Source of the DNA: Bacillota bacterium
GTDB taxonomy: Bacteria; Bacillota; SHA-98; Ch115
Direction: 5' to 3'
Assembly (NCBI GenBank): GCA_013178415.1
Contig: JABLXA010000012.1
Location: 23,437 to 87,436, forward strand
DNA length: 64,000 nucleotides
In this document: positions 40,001 through 47,001 of the stretch, piece after piece
Layout of the letters: each line of letters begins with the position of its first letter
Numbering within the stretch: the stretch's first letter is position 1
Notes under the pieces: model-generated
Seen by the model: the letters and a program-made list of their open reading frames with translations, nothing else
The model's database searches: none
Told to the model about the DNA's origin: nothing
Translations under genes and position numbers: made by a program

Positions 40001-40361
40001 CAAGAGCACCGGTTCAGCTGGTGCTATATCGGCACATTCGCATACTGTCACGGTTGGGATTCAGTCCGCAGGTGCACATAACCACACAATTAATCTTAGC
40101 CATGGCCATGGGCTGGAGTTTGGGATATACGAGGATACGACGCCAGCTGGCGTTAAGCTTTACTGCGACAATGGTGCCGGCTATGATGCGGGGCAGAGCC
40201 TTGCGGCTGCTCCGGATACTACTACGCCATATACTCTCTGCACCGAACTTGATCTAACGAGTAAATTCACCGGGACCGGATGGAAGCGCATAAAATTCAC
40301 AAGCACGCGGTTGGGGAGAATCGCAGCGGTGCTCATAGTGAAAGTAGATGTATCAGCATAA
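37074..40361 (+). CDS. Tail tip/fibre protein with Fn3 domains and His-rich tip
   Basis: A 1,095-residue protein. Residues 1-480 resemble the tail-associated baseplate protein (GYITARDFTANPYRIECITN, YSVASRVPVWELEDFG-type region). Three fibronectin type III domains follow at about residues 495-580, 590-690 and 690-800. The C-terminal 250 residues have repeated H-x-H signatures (HSHG, HTHS, HSHG, HYHG, HYHG, HSHT, HNHT, HGHG), as in trimeric fibre tips where His pairs hold metal ions. It probably contacts the host receptor. The start ATG 37074 follows GAGGTGATCCC. Confidence 0.75.
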   Translation: MARYTVELFDANDNRIAMLEPISPEYRRRANQATGFSFGVLADDESVGDLQAARHCILYRDGVEKAAGYITARDFTANPYRIECITNEALLRRIIVPRAWKRWNGMDLADAVRDLLLGFKTQVANTASDWNAAIEKWNVDLTTWPGKVVLAKDANGAYYPHGYITVQFDFGAITRYDLLRWAEDVGEAVRIRAQFRTSPDGVTWSAWSPELASVFPAEDGVALTGNDRFIQVKLHLYTDDTTSKDPNGVPTGYTPILNGVEVIARVPGPVSEGSIPTSTGVTLQGYTFNRENALRILQTWCEEYGYEFAVDGAKRLHFAQTLGSVKNVVLRRTSTMDIQRLQDNADELENVVLCLGAGEGPAQLQTVLTDADSVAAFGEHPGVLEDSQADTMDKLIAAGNKYLQEHAWPKEEFVASRVPVWELEDFGIYDTVTVVDPLRGIVTTARILDEERKCDTSGEDVTLGLNTTLDNIIERIVKGRIPKPGSSGIPPAAPVDVRATGGYTYILVTWRGEGDYFIVEHSTDGATWNVLDRPTSTSYLHSQLAVGTTHYYRVYAVKGRMMSAPSAVVSATVSNVPPGDLDLLPPATPTGLNLASDTVITTANIIIVRVIASWNANTEEDLKEYYLRRSEDQINWSIVAAVPAGTTSYVDTQGLKDHTRYYYQIAAADKTGNMSPWSGSVYVDTTPDATPPNIPSNPPTVLIGKKLLSVVLPGSDDLDLAVYKIQRREAPAEWDAANGVWKVPTNPAWGAWADVPGGLVRAETWQDVNVEYSKCYSYRYCAIDTSMNPSQWSDPSPGAVPSQTGEQDLAVRSIHAQMYYEIRNVMPYNYLDSLDSSKPFECDFYIPSETTGIVSIKLSARGLRYRAYSKAALLFEIFGSPTSSVGDHSHGVDSLMGTTLTTSAAGAVSAHTHSFEDTIPSSSTGSAGSHSHGVTYNFYAYTSYGGDPSHYHGYDRANGTSSAGDHYHGISTTTTSKSTGSAGAISAHSHTVTVGIQSAGAHNHTINLSHGHGLEFGIYEDTTPAGVKLYCDNGAGYDAGQSLAAAPDTTTPYTLCTELDLTSKFTGTGWKRIKFTSTRLGRIAAVLIVKVDVSA

Positions 40362-40374
40362 AGGGAGGGGCACT

Positions 40375-40584
40375 ATGATGGCAGAAGATAATGTCGGATA
40401 CATCAGAATCTCGATAGATGGAAAGACGGAAATTCAAGGGCTAACGCTGGATATGGCCCTGGAATTGGTCCATCATGAATATCTCTATCTTGAAGAGCTC
40501 TATCGACATCAGATCCGGCAAAGGATAGCAGGAGATCAAACAAGAGAGGAGAATAATTCCAAAAGAAAGGAGGGCAACTCATGA
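40375..40584 (+). CDS. Small hypothetical protein, 69 aa
   Basis: ATG 40375 with GGAGGGG upstream. VGYIRISIDGKTEIQGLTLD, MALELVHHEYLYLEELYRHQ and a polar tail. Overlaps the next gene by 4 nt (ATGA). No function recognised; tightly coupled with the exported protein that follows. Confidence 0.45.
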   Translation: MMAEDNVGYIRISIDGKTEIQGLTLDMALELVHHEYLYLEELYRHQIRQRIAGDQTREENNSKRKEGNS

Positions 40585-41171
40585 AAAGTTCTATCATTGC
40601 GATAATCGTTTTGGTTCTGTGTCTCACGATGGCTATGCCGGCATGGGCTGGAGAAGGCCAATTTTTCTATGGCCTTGGCGAGCGCCATCCTATGGAAGTA
40701 GAGATGGACTGGGCCTGTTTCTCATTCTTGCTGTTCGGGGATAACCATACAATTCCATCTCCAGGACCGGATATATCCATTCAACCTATAGATGTAAGCC
40801 AGTGGGCGACCGAGTTGGCATACCGGCATGGTATTGGAGTATTAGGGATAGAGGCTGGGGTTCGAAACATAAGCCACAAGCAAACGGGAGTAATAAAGCA
40901 ATGGGATGAAGAAAAGGGAGAATGGGCTCTGGTCACAGTTACGATCAAAGACGAAAGTTATATACGGCCTTTTGGGGCTCTTGAGATTGCTTCAGGATTT
41001 GGGCAGTTTGAGCTCAAAGGCCGAGCCGGGATATCACAGGATGGAGCTGACTTCAAAGGCAGCTTGGGATGGCGGATTACGGACCATGCCACAATCACAG
41101 CGGGCTATAGATATTGGCCGATGGATGCATGGTACCAGGGGCCTTTCGTAGGATTTAGTGCTACCTGGTAG
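40581..41171 (+). CDS. Exported beta-barrel-like protein
   Basis: A 196-residue protein with a clear signal peptide (MKSSIIAIIVLVLCLTMAMP, cleavage after AWA). The mature part alternates hydrophobic and polar residues in about eight strands (IGVLGIEAGVRNI, GALEIASGFGQFELKGRAGI, ITAGYRYWP) and ends in FVGFSATW, an aromatic C-terminus like outer-membrane barrels. If this is a barrel, the host has an outer membrane and the gene may alter the lysogen surface. A secreted beta-sandwich is the alternative. Confidence 0.55.
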   Translation: MKSSIIAIIVLVLCLTMAMPAWAGEGQFFYGLGERHPMEVEMDWACFSFLLFGDNHTIPSPGPDISIQPIDVSQWATELAYRHGIGVLGIEAGVRNISHKQTGVIKQWDEEKGEWALVTVTIKDESYIRPFGALEIASGFGQFELKGRAGISQDGADFKGSLGWRITDHATITAGYRYWPMDAWYQGPFVGFSATW

Positions 41172-41202
41172 ATGCGAGTACAAACGATATAATAGCAAAT
41201 TT

Positions 41203-41225
41203 AGCCGCCTCCGGGCGGCTTCTTT
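41203..41225 (+). terminator. Intrinsic terminator
   Basis: AGCCGCC (41203-41209), loop TCCG, GGCGGCT (41214-41220), then TCTTT. It separates the exported protein from the lysis genes. Confidence 0.7.
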
Positions 41226-41261
41226 ATGTACTCGATGTACTCGGGAAAGGGGCGGTGTCAT

Positions 41262-41510
41262 ATGGAAGAAGCCATCAAGCCTCTTAAGGATCGCGTGGAT
41301 CGGCTGGAAAAACGACAGGACATGGTTGAGGAAAGAGTTGGCCGTCTGGAGCAAAGCCAGGCGGCCAATGTCGTCGAGATCGGAAGTATAAAAAGCGATA
41401 TCGAGGAAATCAAGGAAGGCCAAAAGTGGGCAACGCGATATACGCTAGGAACACTCATAACCGTGATCTTGGCGATCTTAGGGTTTTGGCTGAAATTTAT
41501 TGCCCATTGA
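41262..41510 (+). CDS. XhlA-like holin-associated protein
   Basis: An 82-residue protein: N-terminal coiled coil (LKDRVDRLEKRQDMVEERVG, RLEQSQAANVVEIGSIKSDI) and one C-terminal membrane segment (YTLGTLITVILAILGFWLKF), the XhlA layout. Such proteins assist or act as holins. ATG 41262 has AAGGGGCGG upstream. First gene of the lysis cassette. Confidence 0.75.
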   Translation: MEEAIKPLKDRVDRLEKRQDMVEERVGRLEQSQAANVVEIGSIKSDIEEIKEGQKWATRYTLGTLITVILAILGFWLKFIAH

Positions 41511-41523
41511 ATGGGGTGATTAA

Positions 41524-42021
41524 ATGACCGGTAGAGAAAGGTTTAACAAGATTGTCGAGACCGTACTCGCTCACGAGGGAGGTTATGTAAACGATCCGGT
41601 CGATCCTGGAAAAGAGACCCGGTATGGGATCTCGAAAAGGTCATACCCTCACCTGGACATTCAGGGCCTGACAATCGATCAGGCGAAGGATATCTACTAC
41701 CGCGACTGGTGGCTTCGGCTCCGGCTGAATGAGATCCAGGATGACCGGGTAGCGGGGAAGGTGCTTGATACCTGCGTCAATGTCGGGGCCCGCACTGGCA
41801 TCCGTCTGCTCCAGCTGGCGCTACACACGGCGGGGCAGCGGCATGTAGTCGTTGACGGGATAATGGGCCCGCAGACCATCCAGGCAGTAAATCAGGCGAA
41901 CCCGGAGTTGGTCTTGGGGGCGCTGCGGTGCGAGCAGGCTAACCATTACAGGACGTTAATCAAACGAAATCCGAAATTGGCCCGCTTTGAACGGGGCTGG
42001 ATGACCAGGGCTTACTCATGA
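41524..42021 (+). CDS. Endolysin, GH108-type muramidase
   Basis: A 165-residue protein. The N-terminal HEGGYVNDPVDPGKETRYGI (catalytic Glu in EGGY) is the signature of GH108 lysozymes; the C-terminal 60 residues with VDGIMGPQTIQAVNQ are the linked peptidoglycan-binding fold. There is no signal peptide, so it depends on the holin to reach the cell wall. AATGGGGTGATTAA precedes ATG 41524. Confidence 0.85.
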   Translation: MTGRERFNKIVETVLAHEGGYVNDPVDPGKETRYGISKRSYPHLDIQGLTIDQAKDIYYRDWWLRLRLNEIQDDRVAGKVLDTCVNVGARTGIRLLQLALHTAGQRHVVVDGIMGPQTIQAVNQANPELVLGALRCEQANHYRTLIKRNPKLARFERGWMTRAYS

Positions 42022-42034
42022 GGAGGAGAGAAGC

Positions 42035-42319
42035 ATGGAGGCATTAAAATTGACTGCTACTGACACGTATTTAATAGCCGGCATAATAGCTATCTCAGAG
42101 ATCGTAAAAAGGGCCCTGGGCCCCAGAGTGCCACGTAGATTGGTTCCCCTGATCCCTGTCCTGGTGACGCTGGTGGCTGGCATCGCCGTAGTGGTCATTA
42201 CTGAGGCGTGGATATCACCAGGGCTGTTTGTAGCCAAGGTTCTCAGCTGGGCGACCATGGCCATGGGGGCATATAGCCTGACCAAAACTACGGTGCTCGG
42301 CAAGACCGGCACGAAATGA
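42035..42319 (+). CDS. Holin-like membrane protein
   Basis: A 94-residue protein with three hydrophobic stretches (TYLIAGIIAISEIV, LVPLIPVLVTLVAGIAVVVI, VLSWATMAMGAYSL) and short charged ends. Directly after the endolysin, with GAGGAGAG as ribosome site. It fits a holin that opens the membrane for the endolysin. Confidence 0.65.
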   Translation: MEALKLTATDTYLIAGIIAISEIVKRALGPRVPRRLVPLIPVLVTLVAGIAVVVITEAWISPGLFVAKVLSWATMAMGAYSLTKTTVLGKTGTK

Positions 42320-42328
42320 GGTGACAAC

Positions 42329-43003
42329 ATGATAACTTGGTTTCGGAAATCATGGCGGTGGCTCCTGGGCCTCTTGGCGGCCGTAGGAGCCATTTGGCTG
42401 GGCTGGAATAATCAGTCCAGACGCGTCGTAAAAGAGGCCCAGAAGGCAAAATCTGAGGCGGACAAGCTGGAGGTAGACAGTGCGGTCGAGGCGGAGAGAC
42501 AGCGGCAGCGTCTCCGGGAGGCGGCGGCGAATGCCGCCAAGGTCGAGGGGCTGGATAAACGATTAGAGAGACTGAAAAAGAAGCATGGAATGCTGCCATT
42601 CGTCTTAATTGGACTGTTATTCCTAAGTCTATGCGGCCCAGTTAGGGCTGAGGAACCTTCCTTGCCCACAGACTATGCTTCCCTCGCTAAACTCTATTTC
42701 GCGGCCCTTGATAAGATCACGGAGCTTAAAGCCGATCTCGAGGAGGCTATCTCTATCGCCGACGGTTACAAACAAGCGTATGAGACCGAGAAGCGGCTCC
42801 GGGAGGAAACTGAGGCCGCCGTCACCCGGGGACTGGAGAGGGAGAGGCAGCTACAGGATGTAATCAACAAGCAGCACGAGATTATTCTGAAACTCAGTGG
42901 CGGGAAAAATCTCGGAGTGGTTGTCGGCGGGATCGTGCAGCCCGGCGATACGCCTGGGACAATTCGCCCAGGGGCCCTCATTGCTCTGCAAATAGGATTC
43001 TAA
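42329..43003 (+). CDS. Two-membrane-segment coiled-coil lysis protein (spanin-like candidate)
   Basis: A 224-residue protein: first membrane segment (WLLGLLAAVGAIWLGW), a coiled coil of about 60 residues, a second hydrophobic segment with a signal/lipobox-like end (LIGLLFLSLCGPVRA), another coiled coil (ITELKADLEEAISIADGYKQ onward) and a small glycine-rich sheet at the end. The shape recalls spanins, which fuse inner and outer membranes in two-membrane hosts; in a one-membrane host a different role would be needed. It is the last prophage gene, followed by a terminator. Confidence 0.5.
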   Translation: MITWFRKSWRWLLGLLAAVGAIWLGWNNQSRRVVKEAQKAKSEADKLEVDSAVEAERQRQRLREAAANAAKVEGLDKRLERLKKKHGMLPFVLIGLLFLSLCGPVRAEEPSLPTDYASLAKLYFAALDKITELKADLEEAISIADGYKQAYETEKRLREETEAAVTRGLERERQLQDVINKQHEIILKLSGGKNLGVVVGGIVQPGDTPGTIRPGALIALQIGF

Positions 43004-43007
43004 TACT

Positions 43008-43034
43008 GTCCGGGCTTCGGCCCGGGCTTTTTAA
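43008..43034 (+). terminator. Intrinsic terminator ending the late operon
   Basis: TCCGGGC, TTCG tetraloop, GCCCGGG, then CTTTTTAA. It is the strong stop at the right end of the prophage. Confidence 0.85.
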
Positions 43035-43067
43035 TTGAGAGGTGCGGTTCCGGTTCTAGAAGGGTAA

Positions 43068-43092
43068 GGGCACCGGTGCCGAATCGGTGCCC
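43068..43092. other. Inverted repeat near the right attachment site
   Basis: GGGCACCG (43068-43075) and CGGTGCCC (43085-43092) form an 8-bp stem with a 9-nt loop. It lies between the last prophage gene and the tRNA fragment and could be an arm site for recombination proteins or a second transcription stop. Confidence 0.35.
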
Positions 43093-43203
43093 AAATCTAT
43101 ACGATGAGGCCAAATTGTACCCCAAAAGGCACTAAGAAAAGACCAGAAAATCGTATGAAATCTGAACCTACCAGATTCAACCAAACTCCACAGGAATACT
43201 CTT

Positions 43204-43253
43204 TCGCATTCGTAATGCGCAGGTTATGGGTTCAAGTCCCATTGTCGGCTCCA
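43204..43253 (+). other. attR: 3' fragment of tRNA-Thr(CGU)
   Basis: Reading back from CCA (43251-43253): discriminator T, acceptor strand TGTCGGC, T-arm ATGGG-TTCAAGT-CCCAT, variable loop AGGTT, anticodon arm TCGCA-TTCGTAA-TGCGC with anticodon CGT. The 5' half (acceptor and D arms) is missing: upstream sequence is unrelated. This is the 3' end of a tRNA-Thr gene as left by phage integration. The outermost anticodon-stem pair is mismatched, which fits a crossover just there. The intact tRNA should lie left of the window at the other prophage end. Confidence 0.8.
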
Positions 43254-43466
43254 ATTATTTCAAAGAGTTGAAGGAACCAAGAGTGCAGTACAGAGCTTAT
43301 TGACAGTAATGCTACAGGAACGTCTTATAATCGGGATTGATCTGCTTCTGTTCCCATATATTCCTAACCTTAGAAATGAGGTTTCGTATTTCAAAATATT
43401 ATAATGTATATAAAATATTATAGAAAATCATAGAAACTGCCGGAGCTACTCCGACAGCGAACAGAA
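43254..43466. other. AT-rich chromosomal junction
   Basis: No ORF, RNA or clear promoter is supported here. It separates the attachment site from a truncated HD-GYP gene and is rich in A/T (runs of TATAAAATATTATAG at about 43,400). Confidence 0.4.
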
Positions 43467-43799
43467 TCAGTCTTGTTTCTTAATATGGACGGGGACTTCC
43501 CGGCGGGAGACTTTAAAATCTGATGGCTTCCGCTCTGATATTATTCCCTCGAACACCTTCACCATCTCTGAATCGAACTGCGAGCCAGCACCCCTCATGA
43601 TTTCCTCAAGAGCCTCTTTCTCGCTGACCGCCTTCCTATGTGGGCGCCCATGAGTCATAACGTCATAAGCATCGATAATCGCAATTCTCGGGAAAATAAT
43701 ATGGGCCAGATTAATCTCTTTCCAGGTGAGTGGGCTAAAATAAGCTCCAGTTGGGCCGAAGACAATATTAGTACTACATTTCGAATCAAGTGTTAGATC
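43467..43799 (-). pseudogene. HD-GYP phosphodiesterase, C-terminal remnant
   Basis: Reading leftward from about 43,799 the frame encodes NLAHIIFPRIAIIDAYDVMT then HGRPHRKAVSEKEALEEIMR and GAGSQFD, the end of an HD-GYP domain ('ARIIaiaDAYDVMT..RPYRkAlS.eEAl.eI..GaGtqFDP'). The HD and GYP metal motifs and a start codon are missing; an in-frame TGA lies just upstream. It probably lost its 5' part through the insertion or decay near the attachment site. Functional members degrade cyclic di-GMP. Confidence 0.7.
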
Positions 43800-43848
43800 G
43801 TATCACGCTTACAATGTACCCCTTCGTCCGGAAAAGAGGAAAAGAGAC

Positions 43849-44235
43849 ATGAAGAATGACTATACGAAGGATAATTATGCGGAGGGAATGAAACAGAAAG
43901 TTGGGATGCGCCTGCGCGAGTTGCGCCAGGAGCAGCACCTGAAGCAAGAGGAACTCGCTCAACGGGCCCAGTGTCATCCTACTTACATAGCAAAAATTGA
44001 ATCGGGCGAGCGGATCCCGAGCCTGGACGTGCTCAAGCGCCTCGCCGATGCCCTTGAGGTTCCGGCTACCAGTATAATCGGAGTCATCGATGAAATCGAG
44101 GGGGTGCCGTCCAAAAGCCGCCTGATAGATGAAGTGACACTTCTCCTTTACGACTGCAGCCCGCAGAGAATATATCTTGTGAGGGATTTCATCAGGCTCA
44201 TAAAACACTATTTCCCCGAAAAGACTCAATCTTGA
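43849..44235 (+). CDS. XRE-family regulator, 128 aa
   Basis: ATG 43849 with AGAGGAAAAGAGAC upstream. Residues about 17-75 form an XRE helix-turn-helix (LRELRQEQHLKQEELAQRAQ, HPTYIAKIESGERIPSLDVL). The C-terminal 50 residues are helical (VRDFIRLIKHYFPEK). The domain is close to regulators with a short tail for dimerisation. No adjacent operator is recognised; it may control the genes downstream or its own expression. Confidence 0.75.
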   Translation: MKNDYTKDNYAEGMKQKVGMRLRELRQEQHLKQEELAQRAQCHPTYIAKIESGERIPSLDVLKRLADALEVPATSIIGVIDEIEGVPSKSRLIDEVTLLLYDCSPQRIYLVRDFIRLIKHYFPEKTQS

Positions 44236-44239
44236 CTCA

Positions 44240-44608
44240 ATGTCAAATCCGCTTACCCGAAGAAGTGGACTCACGGCAGTTCCCCACCGCGAGCTGAATC
44301 CTCACGTTAATATGATCGTGCACCCGTGCAACCCGGCCTATCCTGTGGATATGGAAGAACTCGTAAGGGCAGGCGCGCACTTCGGGGTCATAATCGAACT
44401 AAACGCCCGATCATTTTCACCGCTCATGACCGGGAAGCGCGATAGCCGTGAGCTATGCATATCCTATTCCCGCCCATTGCCTCCCTTCGGGTGGAAGGAT
44501 TTTGAGATCGAGAGTCGAACATTTCTTTTTGATACGCCATTTAACATTCGCCATGGTTGCGGTCCCTTCTCCTCACTATTAATAGATTATCCGGAGGTGT
44601 CAACGTAA
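44240..44608 (+). pseudogene. PHP-domain phosphatase remnant (YcdX/histidinol-phosphatase-like)
   Basis: The frame contains IVHPCNPAYPVDMEELVRAG and VIIELNARSF, matching the central part of PHP phosphatases ('viaHPGNP.yPvDie.vv.aA...gv.lEINNsSF'). The N-terminal metal motifs and the C-terminal half are absent; the last 50 residues lose similarity. The frame stops at the permease start. It is most likely a decayed gene fragment rather than an enzyme. Confidence 0.6.
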
Positions 44609-45690
44609 TGTCTTTCAACGACGTCCTTGCAGCACTGGGTGTAGTGCTAAATGGAATTCCACAGGGGCTCCTGGCGCTAAGCTTCGGGTTTGCCGCAATG
44701 CCCAGCGCACTGGCTTTTATCGTGGGGATGGTGGGTGTCATCGTTTTTCACTCTGTAGCGCCAATCTCCTTCCAGGCCGAGACCATCACCATTGCCGGGC
44801 GAATAGGGAAGGATATGCCAGAAAGGCTCACCGCCATCTTTCTTGAAGGCATAATCATGGCGCTGCTAGGTAGCTTTGGCCTTCTTGAGACCATAGTTCA
44901 CCTTATAGGACCGCAGATAACCAACGCCATGATGGCAGGGGTTGGCATCATGCTAGCGTTCGTCGCGATCGATATGGGGATGACGGATCGCACGATAGGT
45001 GTAGTCTCGGTGACTATAGCTATCCTGGTCTGGGTGGCAACGAGAAGCCTGGTTCACACCATCGTATGGTCTGTGGTTATAAGCAGCCTGGTTGGACGTT
45101 TTGTTAAATTTGAACCCGTCCAGCATGACGAGAGTAGAGAAAGGATCAAGCTTCAGCCCCTCATATGGCGTTTTTGGGAGAATCCAACGGTAATAAGAGG
45201 GGCGCTGGCCCTGTCAATGCTCAATATCGGGGCCAACATTACATTCGGCAAATTAACAGGCCAGCTGGCCGACGCCTACGTTAATGTGGACCACCTCTCC
45301 ATTTACTCCTCCCTTGCAGATATGGCGTCCTCGCTCTTCGGGGGCTCGCCCGTCGAGAGCATAATCTCGGCGACTGCCGACGCCCCGCATCCGCTGCTTG
45401 CCGGCGTCCTCATGATGGGGATTTTTGCTGTCATCCTGCTCTTGCGACTCCTGCCTAGGATCGGCCATTACGTGCCGAGGGCGAGCATCGCCGGCTTTCT
45501 TCTGGTTCTGGGCGCCATTGTCACCTTGCCCGTTAATATGCAGCTGGCGTTTAACGGGGTGGAGCTTCAGAGCCCTATGGCGGCTGTGCTGGGCCTGACG
45601 ACGGTAGTGACGGCCAAGTTTGATCCATTCTCGGGCATGGTGGCAGGGCTGGTCTTAAGAGGCCTCTTTATTCTGGCGGGCCTGATGTAG
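44608..45690 (+). CDS. NCS2-type purine/uracil permease
   Basis: A 360-residue membrane protein with about ten hydrophobic segments. It shows the NCS2 (AzgA/PbuG-like) outline: early GIPQGLLALSFGFAAMPSAL, SVAPISFQAETITIAGRIGK, VGIMLAFVAIDMG, and a segment GGSPVESIISATADAPHPLL in place of the usual substrate-binding helix. It is about 70 residues shorter than typical members, so the first segments may be reduced. ATG 44608 has GGAGGTG ten bases upstream. With the phosphoribosyltransferase that follows it makes a base-uptake and salvage pair. Confidence 0.75.
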   Translation: MSFNDVLAALGVVLNGIPQGLLALSFGFAAMPSALAFIVGMVGVIVFHSVAPISFQAETITIAGRIGKDMPERLTAIFLEGIIMALLGSFGLLETIVHLIGPQITNAMMAGVGIMLAFVAIDMGMTDRTIGVVSVTIAILVWVATRSLVHTIVWSVVISSLVGRFVKFEPVQHDESRERIKLQPLIWRFWENPTVIRGALALSMLNIGANITFGKLTGQLADAYVNVDHLSIYSSLADMASSLFGGSPVESIISATADAPHPLLAGVLMMGIFAVILLLRLLPRIGHYVPRASIAGFLLVLGAIVTLPVNMQLAFNGVELQSPMAAVLGLTTVVTAKFDPFSGMVAGLVLRGLFILAGLM

Positions 45691-45810
45691 CTATAAGAAG
45701 AAGCGTAGCCATAAGAAGTAATAAGATGCAACTGTAGAATAAAATCTGTGACCAGAGGCCGTAGCCGGAAGCTATGGCCAAAAACAGTAGCCTGAATCAA
45801 AGTTGACGAG

Positions 45811-46383
45811 GTGAAACCAAAGGAAATGCTGTATACCGGGCAGAAATACTATGATCTTGAGATATGCGGTTTGAAGCGACGGCTTCCAATAGTCAAAGTA
45901 GGCGACAATCTATGGATAGCATCCTTTGTGATGCTGGGAGACGTCCAGCTCGTCAATATATGCGCGGGAAGCCTTGCAGCCAGGCTTTCCGCATTCGACT
46001 TCGACATAATGGTAGGACCGGAAGCCAAAGTAGTCCCATTGTTGCAGGTTCTGGCCACCTTCATGGCTCACAAGAGATATATTGTCTGCCGTAAGAGCCT
46101 GAAAGCCTACATGGAAAACCCTCTTTGGGTCGAGGTGGCATCGATAACTACAAAGGGAGCCCAGCGGCTCGTGCTGGACGGTCCGGATGTGGAGCTGATA
46201 CGGGGGAGACGGGTGGCCGTCGTGGATGATGTAGTATCAACGGGTGGAAGCCTGAAAGGAGTGGAAGAGCTTATCCAAAAGGCCGGCGGGGATGTAATTT
46301 GCCGGGCCTGCGTTCTCAAGGAAGGGAACGAGTATGTGGGGGACCTTATATACCTGGGGGAACTGCCGACCTTTAGTAAGTAG
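45811..46383 (+). CDS. Purine phosphoribosyltransferase
   Basis: A 190-residue PRTase. The PRPP loop is VAVVDDVVSTGGS (about residues 131-143), preceded by the substrate and pyrophosphate loops (VGPEAKVVPLL, RKSLKAYM). It would join a base with PRPP to form a nucleotide. The fold and size are closest to adenine/xanthine PRTases, without certainty on the base. GTG 45811 is the longest start; ATG 45826 with GAGGTG upstream is also good. Confidence 0.8.
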   Translation: MKPKEMLYTGQKYYDLEICGLKRRLPIVKVGDNLWIASFVMLGDVQLVNICAGSLAARLSAFDFDIMVGPEAKVVPLLQVLATFMAHKRYIVCRKSLKAYMENPLWVEVASITTKGAQRLVLDGPDVELIRGRRVAVVDDVVSTGGSLKGVEELIQKAGGDVICRACVLKEGNEYVGDLIYLGELPTFSK

Positions 46384-46532
46384 TAGACCATGCCGCCGCC
46401 GGGCGCCACCCACTGAGCGGCCATCACTTCACCCACTGGCCGTCCATCAGGAATGGGTCTCGGAAGCGGCCAACAAAGGCGCGGACAGAGACCTTCTTCC
46501 ACTTCGCGAATATGGGCGGGACCTGGGCGATC

Positions 46533-46575
46533 ATGGGGTATGGAGTATCGGGTATAGGGTATGGGGTATAGGGTG
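46533..46575 (+). repeat. Short tandem repeat of about 7 bp
   Basis: Six imperfect units of GGGTATA/GGGTATG in a row, including GGTATAGGGTATGGGGTATA. It is probably replication slippage in non-coding DNA. Confidence 0.6.
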
Positions 46576-46655
46576 GCCATATCTAGCTAGGCCGCCCTCA
46601 GGCTCCTCCCTAAGGCTCCTAGCGGAAAACCCAATCCATCTCTAGCTCAAAGCCG

Positions 46656-46808
46656 TCAAGCAGGGGACTTACAAGCGTTGTGCCTGACGGGTAGACCTGG
46701 ACAGTAGCAAGCTCCCTGCATGTCCATCTCCGGGTTCTTTGGCGCATCCGGGTCCTTCACTACTTCTTTCACAACGTCCGGTTTCACAACATCCAGGTCC
46801 TTCACCAT
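46656..46808 (-). CDS. Possible small protein, 50 aa
   Basis: ATG 46808 with GGGGTGATT just upstream. The product has VVKPDVVKEVVKDPDAPKNP, a short repetitive charged stretch, then GACYCPGLPVRHNAC. No family; the ribosome site is the main support. May be a remnant. Confidence 0.25.
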   Translation of the reverse strand: MVKDLDVVKPDVVKEVVKDPDAPKNPEMDMQGACYCPGLPVRHNACKSPA

Positions 46809-47001
46809 AATCACCCCGCTCGCTCATATCCATCAAATTTCCATATTGCCATCCTTATTCTACCAGAAAGAAGACGGCCTGTCAATGAACCAAGGCCAGG
46901 CCAATGCCATGAACCAATGCAGGCCCTCCTAATATGGGCTCCCTTTCATTGATAGAACATTCGTGCATAGAACATCCGTGGGACATCTTCGGAGACTACC
47001 G

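Larger units (their letters stand above)
46384..47001. other. 618-bp region with decayed sequence, a short repeat and one weak ORF
   Basis: Between the phosphoribosyltransferase and the HIRAN gene no strong gene is visible. A 36-codon minus-strand frame at about 46,425-46,535 (VPPIFAKWKKVSVRAF, then GRFRDPFLMDGQW) looks like a gene remnant. The GGGTATA tandem repeat and the small ORF at 46656-46808 also lie here. Confidence 0.4.

Noticed and set aside
43068..43092. Hairpin GGGCACCG/CGGTGCCC considered as part of a tmRNA or second tRNA
   Set aside because: No tRNA-like arms or tag sequence around it; it is only an inverted repeat.
45691..45810. Purine riboswitch between the permease and the phosphoribosyltransferase
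   Set aside because: The 120-bp gap lacks the conserved purine-aptamer core (three-way junction with the paired loop motifs), so none is called.
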